Assembly: GCA_934486735.1 (NCBI GenBank)
Contig: CAKSQL010000006.1
Span: 1 to 64,000 of the forward strand
Length of the DNA stretch: 64,000 bases
Origin: an uncultured Clostridia bacterium
Lineage (GTDB): Bacteria; Bacillota; Clostridia; UBA1381
Direction: 5' to 3'
Below, one piece after another: positions 53,801 through 62,595 of this stretch. Within the stretch, counting starts at the first letter, position 1, and each line of letters begins with the position of its first letter. The notes beneath the pieces are model-generated. The model made no database searches and was not told where the DNA came from. It worked only from the letters and a program-made list of their open reading frames with translations. The position numbers and the translations under genes were made by a program.

Positions 53801-54772
53801 GCATATTCCGTACCGATTATTTTGAATCTTCTTGACAGCGAATTTACCGGAACAATCGAAAATCTCACTGTAAGAGGAATTTTTAAGGCAGGTCAGCCCT
53901 TAAGCTTTGCGTATACTTCGGATACAGTGACCGACAGTGATTTTGTAAGTTATACATGGTATGTTTCGGACAGCGAGGATGGGGCGTATACACAATGCGG
54001 AACGGATAAAGAATATCTGACTCCCAATTACACCCCCGATATCGAAATGTCAAAATATTATAAGGTATCGGTAAAGCTTAAAAACGGTGTAACATACTCG
54101 TCAGAGCCGATATTTGTCGAAAAAATGCTGTGGTCGGATTATTGCTTCCATAATAACGGAGATTACGTATTTGATACGGCGCAGTTTAATTCGTTTATTG
54201 AGGAAACCAATCCCGATTACAAATTTACGATAAACGGACAAGATTTCATTTTGCTGGACACTTTTGGCAATTCGGATAATTCGAGATACCTTGTAATGGC
54301 GGAATATACATACGGAAAGCATAATTTCAGCAGTCTTGAAAATGTTATTCTTCCGCAGCTTCCGGAAAGAATATCGAATCATATAGATATGAATGCAAAC
54401 TTCACAGGCAGCTTTGCAAGCTGGATGGCATTTCTCTTTTCGATGAGAGGCATAGGCGTCCCGAGCGTGAAAGATTTGCTTGATTATAAGGATATAATAG
54501 GCTATAAGACATATAATCTTGATGAATATAACACACTTGAAGCGCCGCTTCCGGTGATGTTCGGAACGAACAGTCTTAAAGAAGCATTGCTTTATGAATT
54601 TGGTTCAAATTCAGACGGCGAAATGCTTTTCACAACAGAGTGTAACGGCTTCGGAGGAGACAATTCCGAGGTGCGACCGATGTTCTATCTTGATAAGGAC
54701 TTTTTCACAGGACTTGATATGGACGAAATCGGAGCAGGGGTGAAGGTAATTGAAATGATTAATGCGCAGTAA
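50891..54772 (+). CDS. Secreted protein with three copies of Ig-like plus recurring ~210-residue module
   Basis: A 1293-residue exported protein (signal peptide ending near GFAK). An N-terminal beta module (25-120; GSIKVVDSSGNPIYDFSG) is shared with 54892-58512. It then repeats Ig-like domains (VRGIYxxGQPL.. pattern) and a ~210-residue module three times (nucleotides about 51569-52200, 52835-53490 and 54125-54770). Module landmarks: DYKF..GQEF.LLD, SDTSR.K.MAE.TYGK, HIDMNAN, RGIGVPSVKD.DYKDIIG, FGTNS, NSDG, EVRP.FYLDKDFF. The end of the module recalls DUF6273 (NSDG..VRPA) of the C-type-lectin/sulfatase-modifying-factor fold, but the start does not. No catalytic site, SLH or sortase motif. Role unknown; probable glycan-binding or adhesive protein. 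Confidence 0.75.
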   Translation: MKRKTAIILSAAMVLSYGNIGFAKQEISGSIKVVDSSGNPIYDFSGLGEINGSVSLSKAADKNAEVFVAAYGTDNNLLSVREYPLAAGETTVDFSLTAEAASSLKAYVWSENQVPITNTIEVKKPEITSAEVRGIYQAGQPLRVSYSAYGITDEDIEKCNWYACTAIDGEYILMGTGMKYLTSNVVNQGPTAEDNINNIEVSKYFKAEIVLKNGESYFTEPVFIEKMYYDLNHFDYGEYESQISALRKTTNSDYKFTVGNQEFILLDSFTSSDTSRFKIMAEATYGKHSIENLNTTVLPQLDERIAAHIDMNANHIGSFTSDFRYVNIARGISMPSVRDLINYKDIVGLKTHNINDESQPVSFGTNSVSRFDRDANYEIGVNSDGTVEINKNCWSLSYDIAEARPVFYIDKDFFKDVKLDLSKAGAKVLETIRNEYSYNELLSCGYSQDELDMYYNTDGKSISGVAINGEMGYQCILNASCNTIGVDEAYVSYKWKISNTETGIFEEAADGDEFAPSTAQNGKFLKLTAYLPNGMSADSETVKIVTYTDFDGKIDTLAVRGIYEMGQPLSVGYTGTGVTDADIIGYKWLVSLSLDGEYSQAGTNSVLCTPNATSAEQLQNVEIGKYYKVEITLKNGDSYTSEPVYLEPMHWQDTFYHDNGDWKFDTTKLDNLRIATNSDYKFSVDGQEFVLLNTFGTSDTSRYKVIAENTYGKHIYPNGNAENNADFLVWIKALLPQKIVSHIDMNANFPGSFTGWSTYELYTRGIGVPSVKDITDYKDIIGVRTYNINDKSAPVMFGTNSMKTDIATAYRFGINSDGAAVYDTLCNAAINAAEEVRPEFYLDKDFFKTVKLDLDRTGVVIKNMLKTVYTTDELKAAGYTDEDIEKYFTNNGDKSISDAEILGDVGNGKTLHASCSSNGVNDNDIVYRWYVSDSENGEYIEVATGETFIPSLVYDKKYLKLAAELPTGERAYSVPIILNLLDSEFTGTIENLTVRGIFKAGQPLSFAYTSDTVTDSDFVSYTWYVSDSEDGAYTQCGTDKEYLTPNYTPDIEMSKYYKVSVKLKNGVTYSSEPIFVEKMLWSDYCFHNNGDYVFDTAQFNSFIEETNPDYKFTINGQDFILLDTFGNSDNSRYLVMAEYTYGKHNFSSLENVILPQLPERISNHIDMNANFTGSFASWMAFLFSMRGIGVPSVKDLLDYKDIIGYKTYNLDEYNTLEAPLPVMFGTNSLKEALLYEFGSNSDGEMLFTTECNGFGGDNSEVRPMFYLDKDFFTGLDMDEIGAGVKVIEMINAQ

Positions 54773-54819
54773 TTTATAAATCATATTGCTGCAATATTTG
54801 ATACAGAGAGTCCGATTTG

Positions 54820-54856
54820 AATGAGGTATCTCGGTTTTGTGATACCTCATTCATTT
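54820..54856 (+). terminator. Hairpin between the two module-bearing genes
   Basis: AATGAGGTATC (54820-54830) pairs with GATACCTCATT (54841-54851), loop of 10; only a weak T stretch follows, so partial termination is likely. Confidence 0.55.
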
Positions 54857-54891
54857 GGCTGAAAATATTCAGTGTTAAAAAGGAATGAGAT

Positions 54892-57800
54892 ATGAAAGCT
54901 ATAAAAAAAGTTTTATTTGCTTTATGTTTTTTTCTCATTGCAGGCAGTGCCGATGCAGCCGAGAAAAACACAGCCAAAATCTATGATTTAAACGGGAATG
55001 AAATATTTGACATTTACGGTTTGGAAAGTATTTCCGGAAGAATTGAACTGTCTGAATATGAGAGTGAAGATGTCGACATATATGCGGCGCTTTACGGAGA
55101 AACAGAGCTTTTGAGAGTAGAAAAATATTCGCTTGCAAAAGGGGAGAAAGGGACTGATTTTTCAATTCCTTTGCTGGAAAATGTCCAAAAAATGCGTGTT
55201 TTTATTTGGAACGAAAGTCAAGAGCCGATATGCAGCGAAAAAGAGCTTGGCAGAGAAAAAAGTGTTCGGATAAAGGGAATGTATACTCCGGGACAAATGC
55301 TATATATTGAATCGGACAATGAAATCAATAACGCAAAGTGGTTTGTTTCGGACTGTGCGGACGGAGAATACAGCTTTACCGGAGCAGGATTAAGTATACG
55401 AACTCCGCGAACCACATGGAACGGTGCAGAACCGAATATAGAATCGGGCAGATATTATATCGCGGAGGTGACGTTGAAAAATGGAGACGTTATAAAAACA
55501 AAGCCTGTACATATCCACGGAATGCTTTGGTCCGATTACTGTTTTCACAACGCCAACAACGACACGTATGTTTTTGACACAGAGCAGTTAAGCACGCTGA
55601 GAATTGACACAAATCAGGATTATACATTTACGATAGGCAATCAAAAATTTATCGTTTTGGATACCTTTGAAAATTCAGATACTTCAAGATATAAGGTAAT
55701 GGCGGAGTATACCTATGGAAAATATGCTTATCCGATACATAGCTTTTCTGAGGATAATGAGACAGGTTTCCGGGAATTTGTTTTTAATCAGCTTCCCGAG
55801 CAGATTACAAGGCACATAGATACAGAGGCATACTTCATCGGCAGCTTTTCCGGATGGATGTCTTATGAAGTCTTTAGTATGGGAATAGGGGTGCCGAGTA
55901 TTAAGGACTTGCTGGATTATAAAGACATCATAGGTGTTAAAACATATAATATAAATGATTCCGGGACATCGGTTTCTTTCGGAACAAACAGTCTTTCGGG
56001 TACCGACGGACTTCTTTCATATGAAATAGGAACGGATGGCAGTGATGTCAGCATAGATAAAAACAGCAGATGTTTTTATGAAGCATGCACGGAGGTGAGA
56101 CCTGTTTTTTATCTTGATAAGAATTTCTTTTATGACGAATGTGCCGATATAGACAATATGGGAAAAATTACGGCAGCATTTACAGATGCGGAGGATAATT
56201 CGGCGGTATTGATGCCGGAATTGAAAAAGGCATTTAATGTAAGCAATGTACTAAGAGGAAATGAGCTTGAGATTCAGGTTCAAAGCGACAGAGCAAAGCG
56301 GGAAACAATCTTGGTCTATTGCGATAATGTTAAAAAATTTCATGATACCTTGGTGTTTAAAAGCGAAGAAAAACAAAATGTAAATATAAAAGAATTAACT
56401 AACGGAAAGCACGAAATAAAGGTTTACATCAACGGAGTACTTAAGCTTGATGAGACAATACGTGTTTTGCCCGAAATCAAAACCACTTTGTTTGAAAAAG
56501 TTACAAGGCGCCTCGGTATTGCCGGTGCAAATGCAGTTTCGGAAAATAATGATGCTGCTCAATTGGGAGCGAACAGGCTGGAATTTTCGTGGGATCGCGG
56601 AGAAACAAAAAAGGGAATATATAACATAGAATATGAAAAAGATATTGAGAAAGCAAAGGAAAGCGGAAGCGAGATTGTTGCTTTGGTAGATTATAACAAT
56701 AAACTTTACAGCGGCTCTGAAAATCTGCAAAAAGGGCTTAACTCAAAAAATGAGATAGACGCATACACAAACTTTGCAAAGGCGATACAAGAAAGATATT
56801 CTGACGCTTCTCCCATAAAATATTTTGAAATTTGGAACGAACCAAACGGAATGTGGAAAAATAATACCTATAAAAATTATGAGTACCTTACCGAGGTGAG
56901 CAGTCTGGGACTTAAACGGAATAATCCCAAGGAAAAGATTGCGGTCGGTGCGGTGTCCGAGGGTGATCCGAAATTTTTGGAATATATAATGGTAAACGGC
57001 GGTTATCCGTATATGGACGCGGTTTCGAATCATCCGTATATAAGACCGGATAAGGTTGATGAGCGTTACGACGTGATGTTGTCTTGGATGGAGCAGATTA
57101 TAACCAAATACGGCGGCTGGAAGGAACAGATAATAACCGAGGTCGGATGGCCGACCCACAGCGGAGGAATCAGTCAGGAGCAAGCAGCAATTGAGCTTGT
57201 TAAGCAAGCGGCTGCGGCTGATTATTATGACATTGAAATAAATCAATATTATTGTAATTCGGACAGCGTTACAAATTATTCAAGCTCGCATGCTGAGGAT
57301 AATTTCGGCATTTTTTATAATACATACGGAGAGTTTAAGCCGTCCGCATACACGATAAGTGCATTCGCCAGCGAAACCGTCGGAGCAATTTTCTGCGGAA
57401 AAATTTTATTTGAAGATAAGGATATACAATGCTATTCATATCTGCGCAACAATGAATTGTCTTGCATCATTTGGTCAAAGTCGGGAAACAAAAGCATTTC
57501 ATTCGAAGGCGAGATTCTGAATGCTTCGGATATGAACGGCAACTCTATCGGCAGCGGATGCGAATTTGAAATAGGAGAAGCTCCGATTTATCTTCATGGA
57601 CTGTCCGAAAAATGGATTGTAAATTCACTTGCGGAGAATATTCAAAATTACATAAGCTTGTATATTCAAAGCAGTGCTTTTGATGAAAGCAGGAACAGCA
57701 AGGGTTTTGCAAAGGCAGCACAATTGCTTTTGTCGGGAGCTGAAAGAGCAAAAGCGTTGTCTCAAAAAGAAGGTTTAAGCGCACAGGATATTTTTTCGGC

Positions 57801-58512
57801 ACTGGTTAATCATTACAAAATCGGAATCGAAATAATCAATATGAAACAGTGCGGAGAACTTGAAATCTCGGATGCACAGCTTAGCGGCATGACTTTTGTG
57901 AATCATTGGGGCGGCATATTGCTCGGCAATCTTTATATTTTAGTGAGCGATGATGCGGAATGTGAAGCGGACGGGAATAAAATTCTATCTGAGGCAGAAG
58001 CGATAATACAAAATAAAAAAGGGAATAACACACTGTGCTTTTCCGATGCCGTTTTAAAATATGCAGAAAAATATGCGGACAAAGCCGAAATGCTGAAGAA
58101 TATCACAACAAGCAATACAATGAAATATGCTGCGATACAGGCATGGAGCAAAATGTCTTGTCTGCTGGCAGAAACCGCAGCGGCAATGTCCGAGACGGAG
58201 ACTGTGAGACACAGCAATGTTTTGATTCAGCTGCCGTCTGCCGAATATGAAAAACTATCGGCAGGTGAAAAAGGCGTGGTATATGTATCGGTTTATAATT
58301 TCCGTGACAGCGCAAATTTGAACGGATATATAGAGATACTCGATTCGGTCGGAAATTGTATTGGTAAATCCGGTAATTTCACAGTCTACCCGAATAAAAG
58401 CACAAAAAAAGCGATGTCACTCGCTATGCCTCAGTCGGATGACAATACCTGTTATATCCGCATTATCGAAAACGGCAGTGAAATAAGCGGACATCGCCTG
58501 ATATTGGATTAG
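54892..58512 (+). CDS. Fusion of the recurring module with a clan GH-A-like glycosidase
   Basis: A 1206-residue secreted protein. Signal peptide (to about 22, ADAA), the same N-terminal beta module as 50891-54772, an Ig-like domain, one ~210-residue module (nucleotides about 55522-56160; IGVPSIKDLLDYKDIIGVK), a beta linker, then a TIM barrel (about 535-870) with Glu650 (EIWNEPNGMW) and Glu750 (QIITEVGWPT). A helical domain (LSGMTFVNHWGGILLGN) and a final beta domain complete it. The barrel and helical region are paralogous to 42449-46498, with identical 100-residue spacing of the two glutamates, but CBM9 and SLH domains are missing. It links the module physically to an enzyme, supporting a role in polysaccharide breakdown. 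Confidence 0.8.
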   Translation: MKAIKKVLFALCFFLIAGSADAAEKNTAKIYDLNGNEIFDIYGLESISGRIELSEYESEDVDIYAALYGETELLRVEKYSLAKGEKGTDFSIPLLENVQKMRVFIWNESQEPICSEKELGREKSVRIKGMYTPGQMLYIESDNEINNAKWFVSDCADGEYSFTGAGLSIRTPRTTWNGAEPNIESGRYYIAEVTLKNGDVIKTKPVHIHGMLWSDYCFHNANNDTYVFDTEQLSTLRIDTNQDYTFTIGNQKFIVLDTFENSDTSRYKVMAEYTYGKYAYPIHSFSEDNETGFREFVFNQLPEQITRHIDTEAYFIGSFSGWMSYEVFSMGIGVPSIKDLLDYKDIIGVKTYNINDSGTSVSFGTNSLSGTDGLLSYEIGTDGSDVSIDKNSRCFYEACTEVRPVFYLDKNFFYDECADIDNMGKITAAFTDAEDNSAVLMPELKKAFNVSNVLRGNELEIQVQSDRAKRETILVYCDNVKKFHDTLVFKSEEKQNVNIKELTNGKHEIKVYINGVLKLDETIRVLPEIKTTLFEKVTRRLGIAGANAVSENNDAAQLGANRLEFSWDRGETKKGIYNIEYEKDIEKAKESGSEIVALVDYNNKLYSGSENLQKGLNSKNEIDAYTNFAKAIQERYSDASPIKYFEIWNEPNGMWKNNTYKNYEYLTEVSSLGLKRNNPKEKIAVGAVSEGDPKFLEYIMVNGGYPYMDAVSNHPYIRPDKVDERYDVMLSWMEQIITKYGGWKEQIITEVGWPTHSGGISQEQAAIELVKQAAAADYYDIEINQYYCNSDSVTNYSSSHAEDNFGIFYNTYGEFKPSAYTISAFASETVGAIFCGKILFEDKDIQCYSYLRNNELSCIIWSKSGNKSISFEGEILNASDMNGNSIGSGCEFEIGEAPIYLHGLSEKWIVNSLAENIQNYISLYIQSSAFDESRNSKGFAKAAQLLLSGAERAKALSQKEGLSAQDIFSALVNHYKIGIEIINMKQCGELEISDAQLSGMTFVNHWGGILLGNLYILVSDDAECEADGNKILSEAEAIIQNKKGNNTLCFSDAVLKYAEKYADKAEMLKNITTSNTMKYAAIQAWSKMSCLLAETAAAMSETETVRHSNVLIQLPSAEYEKLSAGEKGVVYVSVYNFRDSANLNGYIEILDSVGNCIGKSGNFTVYPNKSTKKAMSLAMPQSDDNTCYIRIIENGSEISGHRLILD

Positions 58513-58550
58513 TGAGACACTCATTGTTGATGGAAGGATTTGATAATTAT

Positions 58551-60203
58551 ATGAAAAAATACTCGTTAGGCATAGATTTCGGAACATTGTCGGGGAGAGC
58601 TGCTTTGATAGATTTGGAAACCGGCGAAGAGGCTGCTTCGGATGTTCTTGAATATGGACATGGAGTTATGTCTGAAATTTTGTGCGACGGAAAAACAATG
58701 CTTCCGCCCAAAACTGCACTTCAAAATCCGCAGGATTATATTGATGTTTTAAAAACTACAATTCCGAATGTTATCAAAAAATCAGGTGTTAAACCAACAG
58801 ATATTATCGGGGTCGGAGTGGATTTTACCGCATGTACCTTGATTCCGACAGATAAGTACGGAAAACCGCTGTGTTTTTACGAAAAATATAAATCAAGACC
58901 GCATGCATATGCAAAGCTGTGGAAACATCATTCGGCGCAGAAAATGGCAGATCGCTTTAATGAACTTGCGAATAAAAGGAAAGAGAAATTTCTTAAATAT
59001 TACGGCGGAAAAATCTCTTCCGAATGGCTTTTTCCAAAGGTTATGCAGATATTGGAGGAGGACGAAGAAATATATAATGCCGCAGATAAGTTCATCGAGG
59101 CAGGCGATTGGATTGTGCAGCTGCTGACCGGGCAGGAAAAAAGGAGCATTTGCCAGGCGGGTTATAAAGCAGCATGGAACGAGGATATGGGATATCCGTC
59201 CAAGGCTTTTTTAAAAGAACTGAATCCCGGTCTTGAGAATGTAGCTGCGGAAAAATTGTCTTGTGCTCTCTGCAAGCCGACCGAATGTGTCGGAACGATA
59301 ACGAAGGATGCTGCAAATTTGACCGGACTTTGTGAGGGAACAGCTGTTTCGGCTGCAATTATTGATGCTCATGCAGCGTTGCCGGCAGCGGGAATAACCA
59401 CCCCGGGGAATTTGCTCATGATAATGGGGACATCCGCATGTCATATAATTTTGAGCGATAAAGAAAGTTTTGTTAAAGGAGTAGCCGGTGTAGTTAAAGA
59501 TGGCATAATTCCCGGATACTACGCTTACGAAGCCGGTCAGGCATGTGTTGGGGATCATTTTGAGTGGTTTGTAAAAAATGCAGTTCCTTATTCATATTAT
59601 ATTGAAGCTGAAAACACGGGCGAAAATATATATTCATTGCTTGAGAGAAAGGCAAAAACATTGAAACCCGGCGAAAGCGGACTTGTTGCACTTGACTGGT
59701 TTAACGGAAGCAGGATATTGTCTGATTCGGATTTGTCGGGGGTTGTTTTGGGATATACCCTACAGACAAAGCCTGAAGAAATATACCGAGCCTTGATTGA
59801 AGCAACGGCTTTCGGAACAAGGATGATTATTGAGACATTTGAACAGGGCGGCATTGATGTGAATGAGCTTATTGCCGCCGGAGGGTTGCCTCAGAAAAAT
59901 GACATGCTTATGCAAATTTATGCCGATATTACCAATCGCCCGATAAGAATAGTTAAATCCACACAATCTTGTGCTGCCGGCGCTGCAATTTTCGGAGCAG
60001 TTGCAGCAGGAGAGAAAAACGGCGGTTTCGGTGATATTGCCGCAGCTTCCGAACGTATATCGGGATTTCTTGAAAAAGTGTACAAACCGAATGAAGAAAA
60101 CGTTAAGTTATATGATAAGATATATGACGAATACAAGGATTTGCACAAATACTTTAGTGAAGAGAATGAAATTATGAAAAAAATAGGGAGAAAAAAGAAA
60201 TGA
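58551..60203 (+). CDS. araB: Ribulokinase (FGGY family)
   Basis: A 550-residue cytosolic kinase very like Bacillus AraB: SLGIDFGTLSGRAALIDLE at the start, GVGVDFTACTLIPTD, KLWKHHSAQ, YGGKISSEW, MGTSACHIILSD, and the C-terminal LLGYTLQTKPEEIYRALIEAT-type region followed by AAGGLPQKN. AraB phosphorylates L-ribulose but also D-ribulose. GTG 58512 and ATG 58530 are possible starts, but homology begins at ATG 58551. Its stop overlaps the fucI start (ATGA), so kinase and isomerase are made together. No araA or araD is present; pairing with FucI suggests D-ribulose as physiological substrate. Confidence 0.9.
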   Translation: MKKYSLGIDFGTLSGRAALIDLETGEEAASDVLEYGHGVMSEILCDGKTMLPPKTALQNPQDYIDVLKTTIPNVIKKSGVKPTDIIGVGVDFTACTLIPTDKYGKPLCFYEKYKSRPHAYAKLWKHHSAQKMADRFNELANKRKEKFLKYYGGKISSEWLFPKVMQILEEDEEIYNAADKFIEAGDWIVQLLTGQEKRSICQAGYKAAWNEDMGYPSKAFLKELNPGLENVAAEKLSCALCKPTECVGTITKDAANLTGLCEGTAVSAAIIDAHAALPAAGITTPGNLLMIMGTSACHIILSDKESFVKGVAGVVKDGIIPGYYAYEAGQACVGDHFEWFVKNAVPYSYYIEAENTGENIYSLLERKAKTLKPGESGLVALDWFNGSRILSDSDLSGVVLGYTLQTKPEEIYRALIEATAFGTRMIIETFEQGGIDVNELIAAGGLPQKNDMLMQIYADITNRPIRIVKSTQSCAAGAAIFGAVAAGEKNGGFGDIAAASERISGFLEKVYKPNEENVKLYDKIYDEYKDLHKYFSEENEIMKKIGRKKK

Positions 60204-61981
60204 GAACAAAAATCGGAATAAGACCTACAATCGACGGACGCTGGGGCGGCATAAGAGAGGGACTTGAGGAAAAGACAATGGCAATGGCGAAAGCTGCAAA
60301 GGAGGTTATCGAAAAGAATGTGTACTACCAAGACGGAACACCGGTTGAGTGCGTAATCTCGCCATGTACAATCGGCGGCGGCGTGGAGGCTGCGAAGTGC
60401 AGCGAATATTTCGGAACGCAGAACGTTTGCGCAAGCCTGGCGGTAACTCCATGCTGGTGCTACGGCTCGGAGACAATGGATTTATCGGGTGACACAATCA
60501 AGGCTGTTTGGGGCTTTAACGGAACGGAGAGACCGGGCGCGGTTTATCTTGCGGCGGTTATGGCGGCATTTGCACAGCGCGGATTGCCTGCATTTTCGAT
60601 GTACGGTCACGACGTTCAGGATATCTCGGACAACAGTGTCCCGAGCGATGTTGCGGAAAAAATGGTTCGATGGGCAAAGGCAGCGATTGTGGTCGGACAG
60701 ATGAAGGACAAGGCATATGTTAATTTCGGCGGTGTGGCGATGGGTATCGCAGGCTCGTATTGCGACATGTCATTCATGCAGAAATATCTCGGAATACGCG
60801 CCGAGTTTGTTGATTTGACAGAGATTTTAAGACGTATCAAGCTTGAAATTTACGACCATGACGAATACGAAAAGGCTCTTGCATGGATTAAGGCAAACTG
60901 CCCCGAGGGCTTTGACAAAAATGTCGGCAAGAATTTCCCGGAGATAATAAAAAAATCAAAGGTTGTTGCTCCGGACAAGGATTGGGAATTTATAACCAAG
61001 TTCACGCTTATAGTCAATGATATTCTCTACGGAAATCCGAAGCTGGACGAAATGGGATGGCACGAGGAGGCACTCGGCAAGAATGCGATAGCGGGCGGAT
61101 TCCAGGGACAGAGAAACTGGACCGACTGGCTGCCGAATGCCGACTTTACCGAGTCGCTTATGGCAAGCTCATTCAATTGGAACGGCAGGAAGATGCCGAC
61201 TCCGTTTGCAACCGAGAATGATACTCTGAACGGAATATCTATGCTTTTTGCAACACTCCTGACAGGAAAAGCTCCTGCATTTCATGATGTTCGTACATAT
61301 TGGTCGCCGGACGCTGTTAAGCGTGTGACCGGGGAAGATCTTACGGGAACAGCGAAGGACGGAATAATTCATCTTATAAATTCGGGTGCAACGGCTATGG
61401 ATTGCACAGGCGCGGCAAAGGATGAAAACGGCGACGGCACAATCAAAGAATGGTGGAATATGACCGATAATGATATAAAAGCGTGTCTTGCTGCAACCGA
61501 CTGGTGCAGAGCGGATTATGAATATTTCCGCGGCGGCGGATTTTCAAGCCATTTCAAGACCGAAGCAGAGATGCCTATCACAATGCTGAGAATTAATATC
61601 GTGGAGGGAATAGGACCGGTTATTCAGATTGCGGAGGGTCACACATGCGTATTGCCTGATGAGATTCATCAAAAGCTTGATAAGAGAACCGACCCGACCT
61701 GGCCGACAACATGGTTTGCACCGAGACTGACAGGTCACGGAGCGTTTACCGATGTGTATTCGGTTATGGCAAACTGGGGAGCAAATCACAGTGTGACAAT
61801 CGGCGGACATGTCGGAGCGGATATTATAACGATGTGTTCGATGCTCAGAATCCCGGTATCAATGCACAATGTGCCGGAGGGAAAGGTGTACAGACCGCAT
61901 GTGTGGTCGTCATTCGGAACGGAGGATTCTCAGGCGGCAGACTATGCGGCATGCAAAAAGTACGGTCCAATGTACAGATAA
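60200..61981 (+). CDS. fucI: L-fucose/D-arabinose isomerase
   Basis: A 593-residue cytosolic aldose-ketose isomerase beginning KIGIRPTIDGRWGGIREGLE. The manganese ligands are Glu339 (FATENDTL), Asp363 (HDVRTYW) and His530 (GANHSVTIGGH), with the same relative spacing as Glu337, Asp361 and His528 of the E. coli enzyme. FucI converts L-fucose to L-fuculose and D-arabinose to D-ribulose. With a ribulokinase rather than a fuculokinase next door, and no fuculose-phosphate aldolase, D-arabinose is favoured. Last gene of the locus; a terminator follows. Codon use is slightly more GC-rich than that of the preceding giant genes by eye, which fits high expression. Confidence 0.92.
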   Translation: MRTKIGIRPTIDGRWGGIREGLEEKTMAMAKAAKEVIEKNVYYQDGTPVECVISPCTIGGGVEAAKCSEYFGTQNVCASLAVTPCWCYGSETMDLSGDTIKAVWGFNGTERPGAVYLAAVMAAFAQRGLPAFSMYGHDVQDISDNSVPSDVAEKMVRWAKAAIVVGQMKDKAYVNFGGVAMGIAGSYCDMSFMQKYLGIRAEFVDLTEILRRIKLEIYDHDEYEKALAWIKANCPEGFDKNVGKNFPEIIKKSKVVAPDKDWEFITKFTLIVNDILYGNPKLDEMGWHEEALGKNAIAGGFQGQRNWTDWLPNADFTESLMASSFNWNGRKMPTPFATENDTLNGISMLFATLLTGKAPAFHDVRTYWSPDAVKRVTGEDLTGTAKDGIIHLINSGATAMDCTGAAKDENGDGTIKEWWNMTDNDIKACLAATDWCRADYEYFRGGGFSSHFKTEAEMPITMLRINIVEGIGPVIQIAEGHTCVLPDEIHQKLDKRTDPTWPTTWFAPRLTGHGAFTDVYSVMANWGANHSVTIGGHVGADIITMCSMLRIPVSMHNVPEGKVYRPHVWSSFGTEDSQAADYAACKKYGPMYR

Positions 61982-61995
61982 AAATATTTGTTGAA

Positions 61996-62033
61996 GAAAC
62001 AGATCATGTGATTTTACATGGTCTGTTTCTTTG
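61996..62033 (+). terminator. Terminator of the glycan locus
   Basis: 14-bp stem (61996-62009 with 62016-62029, one G-T pair), six-base loop, then TTTG. Confidence 0.8.
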
Positions 62034-62595
62034 TTGATGTATTTAGATGTAAAAAAACCGGTTCTATCGTGGGAAAGTACAACACCTGCACCTTTTCAGC
62101 CGGTGCTTACGCTTACTCCGGTTATTGCTGGAATTTATCCGGGACAGTCAGCAAAATTTGAAGTTTCCTATAACGGCAGTGACAGCCTAAAGGCATATAT
62201 TCAAATATGGAACAGACCTCACCGCTGTGATGAATGCGGCAGAGGACGGAGCGGTCTTTACACTGCTGGATGATACAACACTCAGCAACAACGTGAAGAT
62301 TTGCGATAATAACAAAACGGTTACGCTGAATTTGAACGGACATTCGATTGAAGATGGCAGGGCTTTTTGGGTTGGGGGAACCCGCTGTTTGGGATGCGGA
62401 AAGAACCGGCAAGCTGATAATCACCGGAAAAGGCGATATTCGGCCGCCCTTAAATATTTGGAGAAGCGGCGCAATTGATCTGAGCGGCTGGAAAGACGGA
62501 ACAAAAAACGCATGCAATCCTTTCGGAGCGATGTGTGTTTTTACGCAGCGGAAAATTCACCTCTCAAAATCTTTGCGGATTTTTTTGCAGTCTTG
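62031..62595 (+). pseudogene. Frameshifted remnant of a secreted adhesin-like gene
   Basis: Three frames in succession encode parts of one beta-rich protein: an Ig-like piece (TPVIAGIYPGQSAKFEVSYN) up to about 62211, then LTAVMNAAEDGAVFTLLDDT and VTLNLNGHSIEDG in a second frame to about 62345, then EPAVWDAERTGKLIITGKGD in a third, ending about 62595. The middle part is the beta-helix lead-in common in Firmicute surface proteins. No signal peptide remains, and at least two frameshifts are needed, so the gene is dead. It lies between the locus terminator and a convergent reductase gene. Confidence 0.65.

Noticed and set aside
39532..58512. Cellulosome-type dockerin or sortase motifs in the giant proteins
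   Set aside because: No paired calcium-binding DxNxDG repeats at the ends and no LPxTG tail were found; only SLH domains serve as anchors.
58512..58550. Ribulokinase start at GTG 58512 overlapping the previous stop
   Set aside because: Homology begins at ATG 58551 and the extra residues look like nothing in the family.
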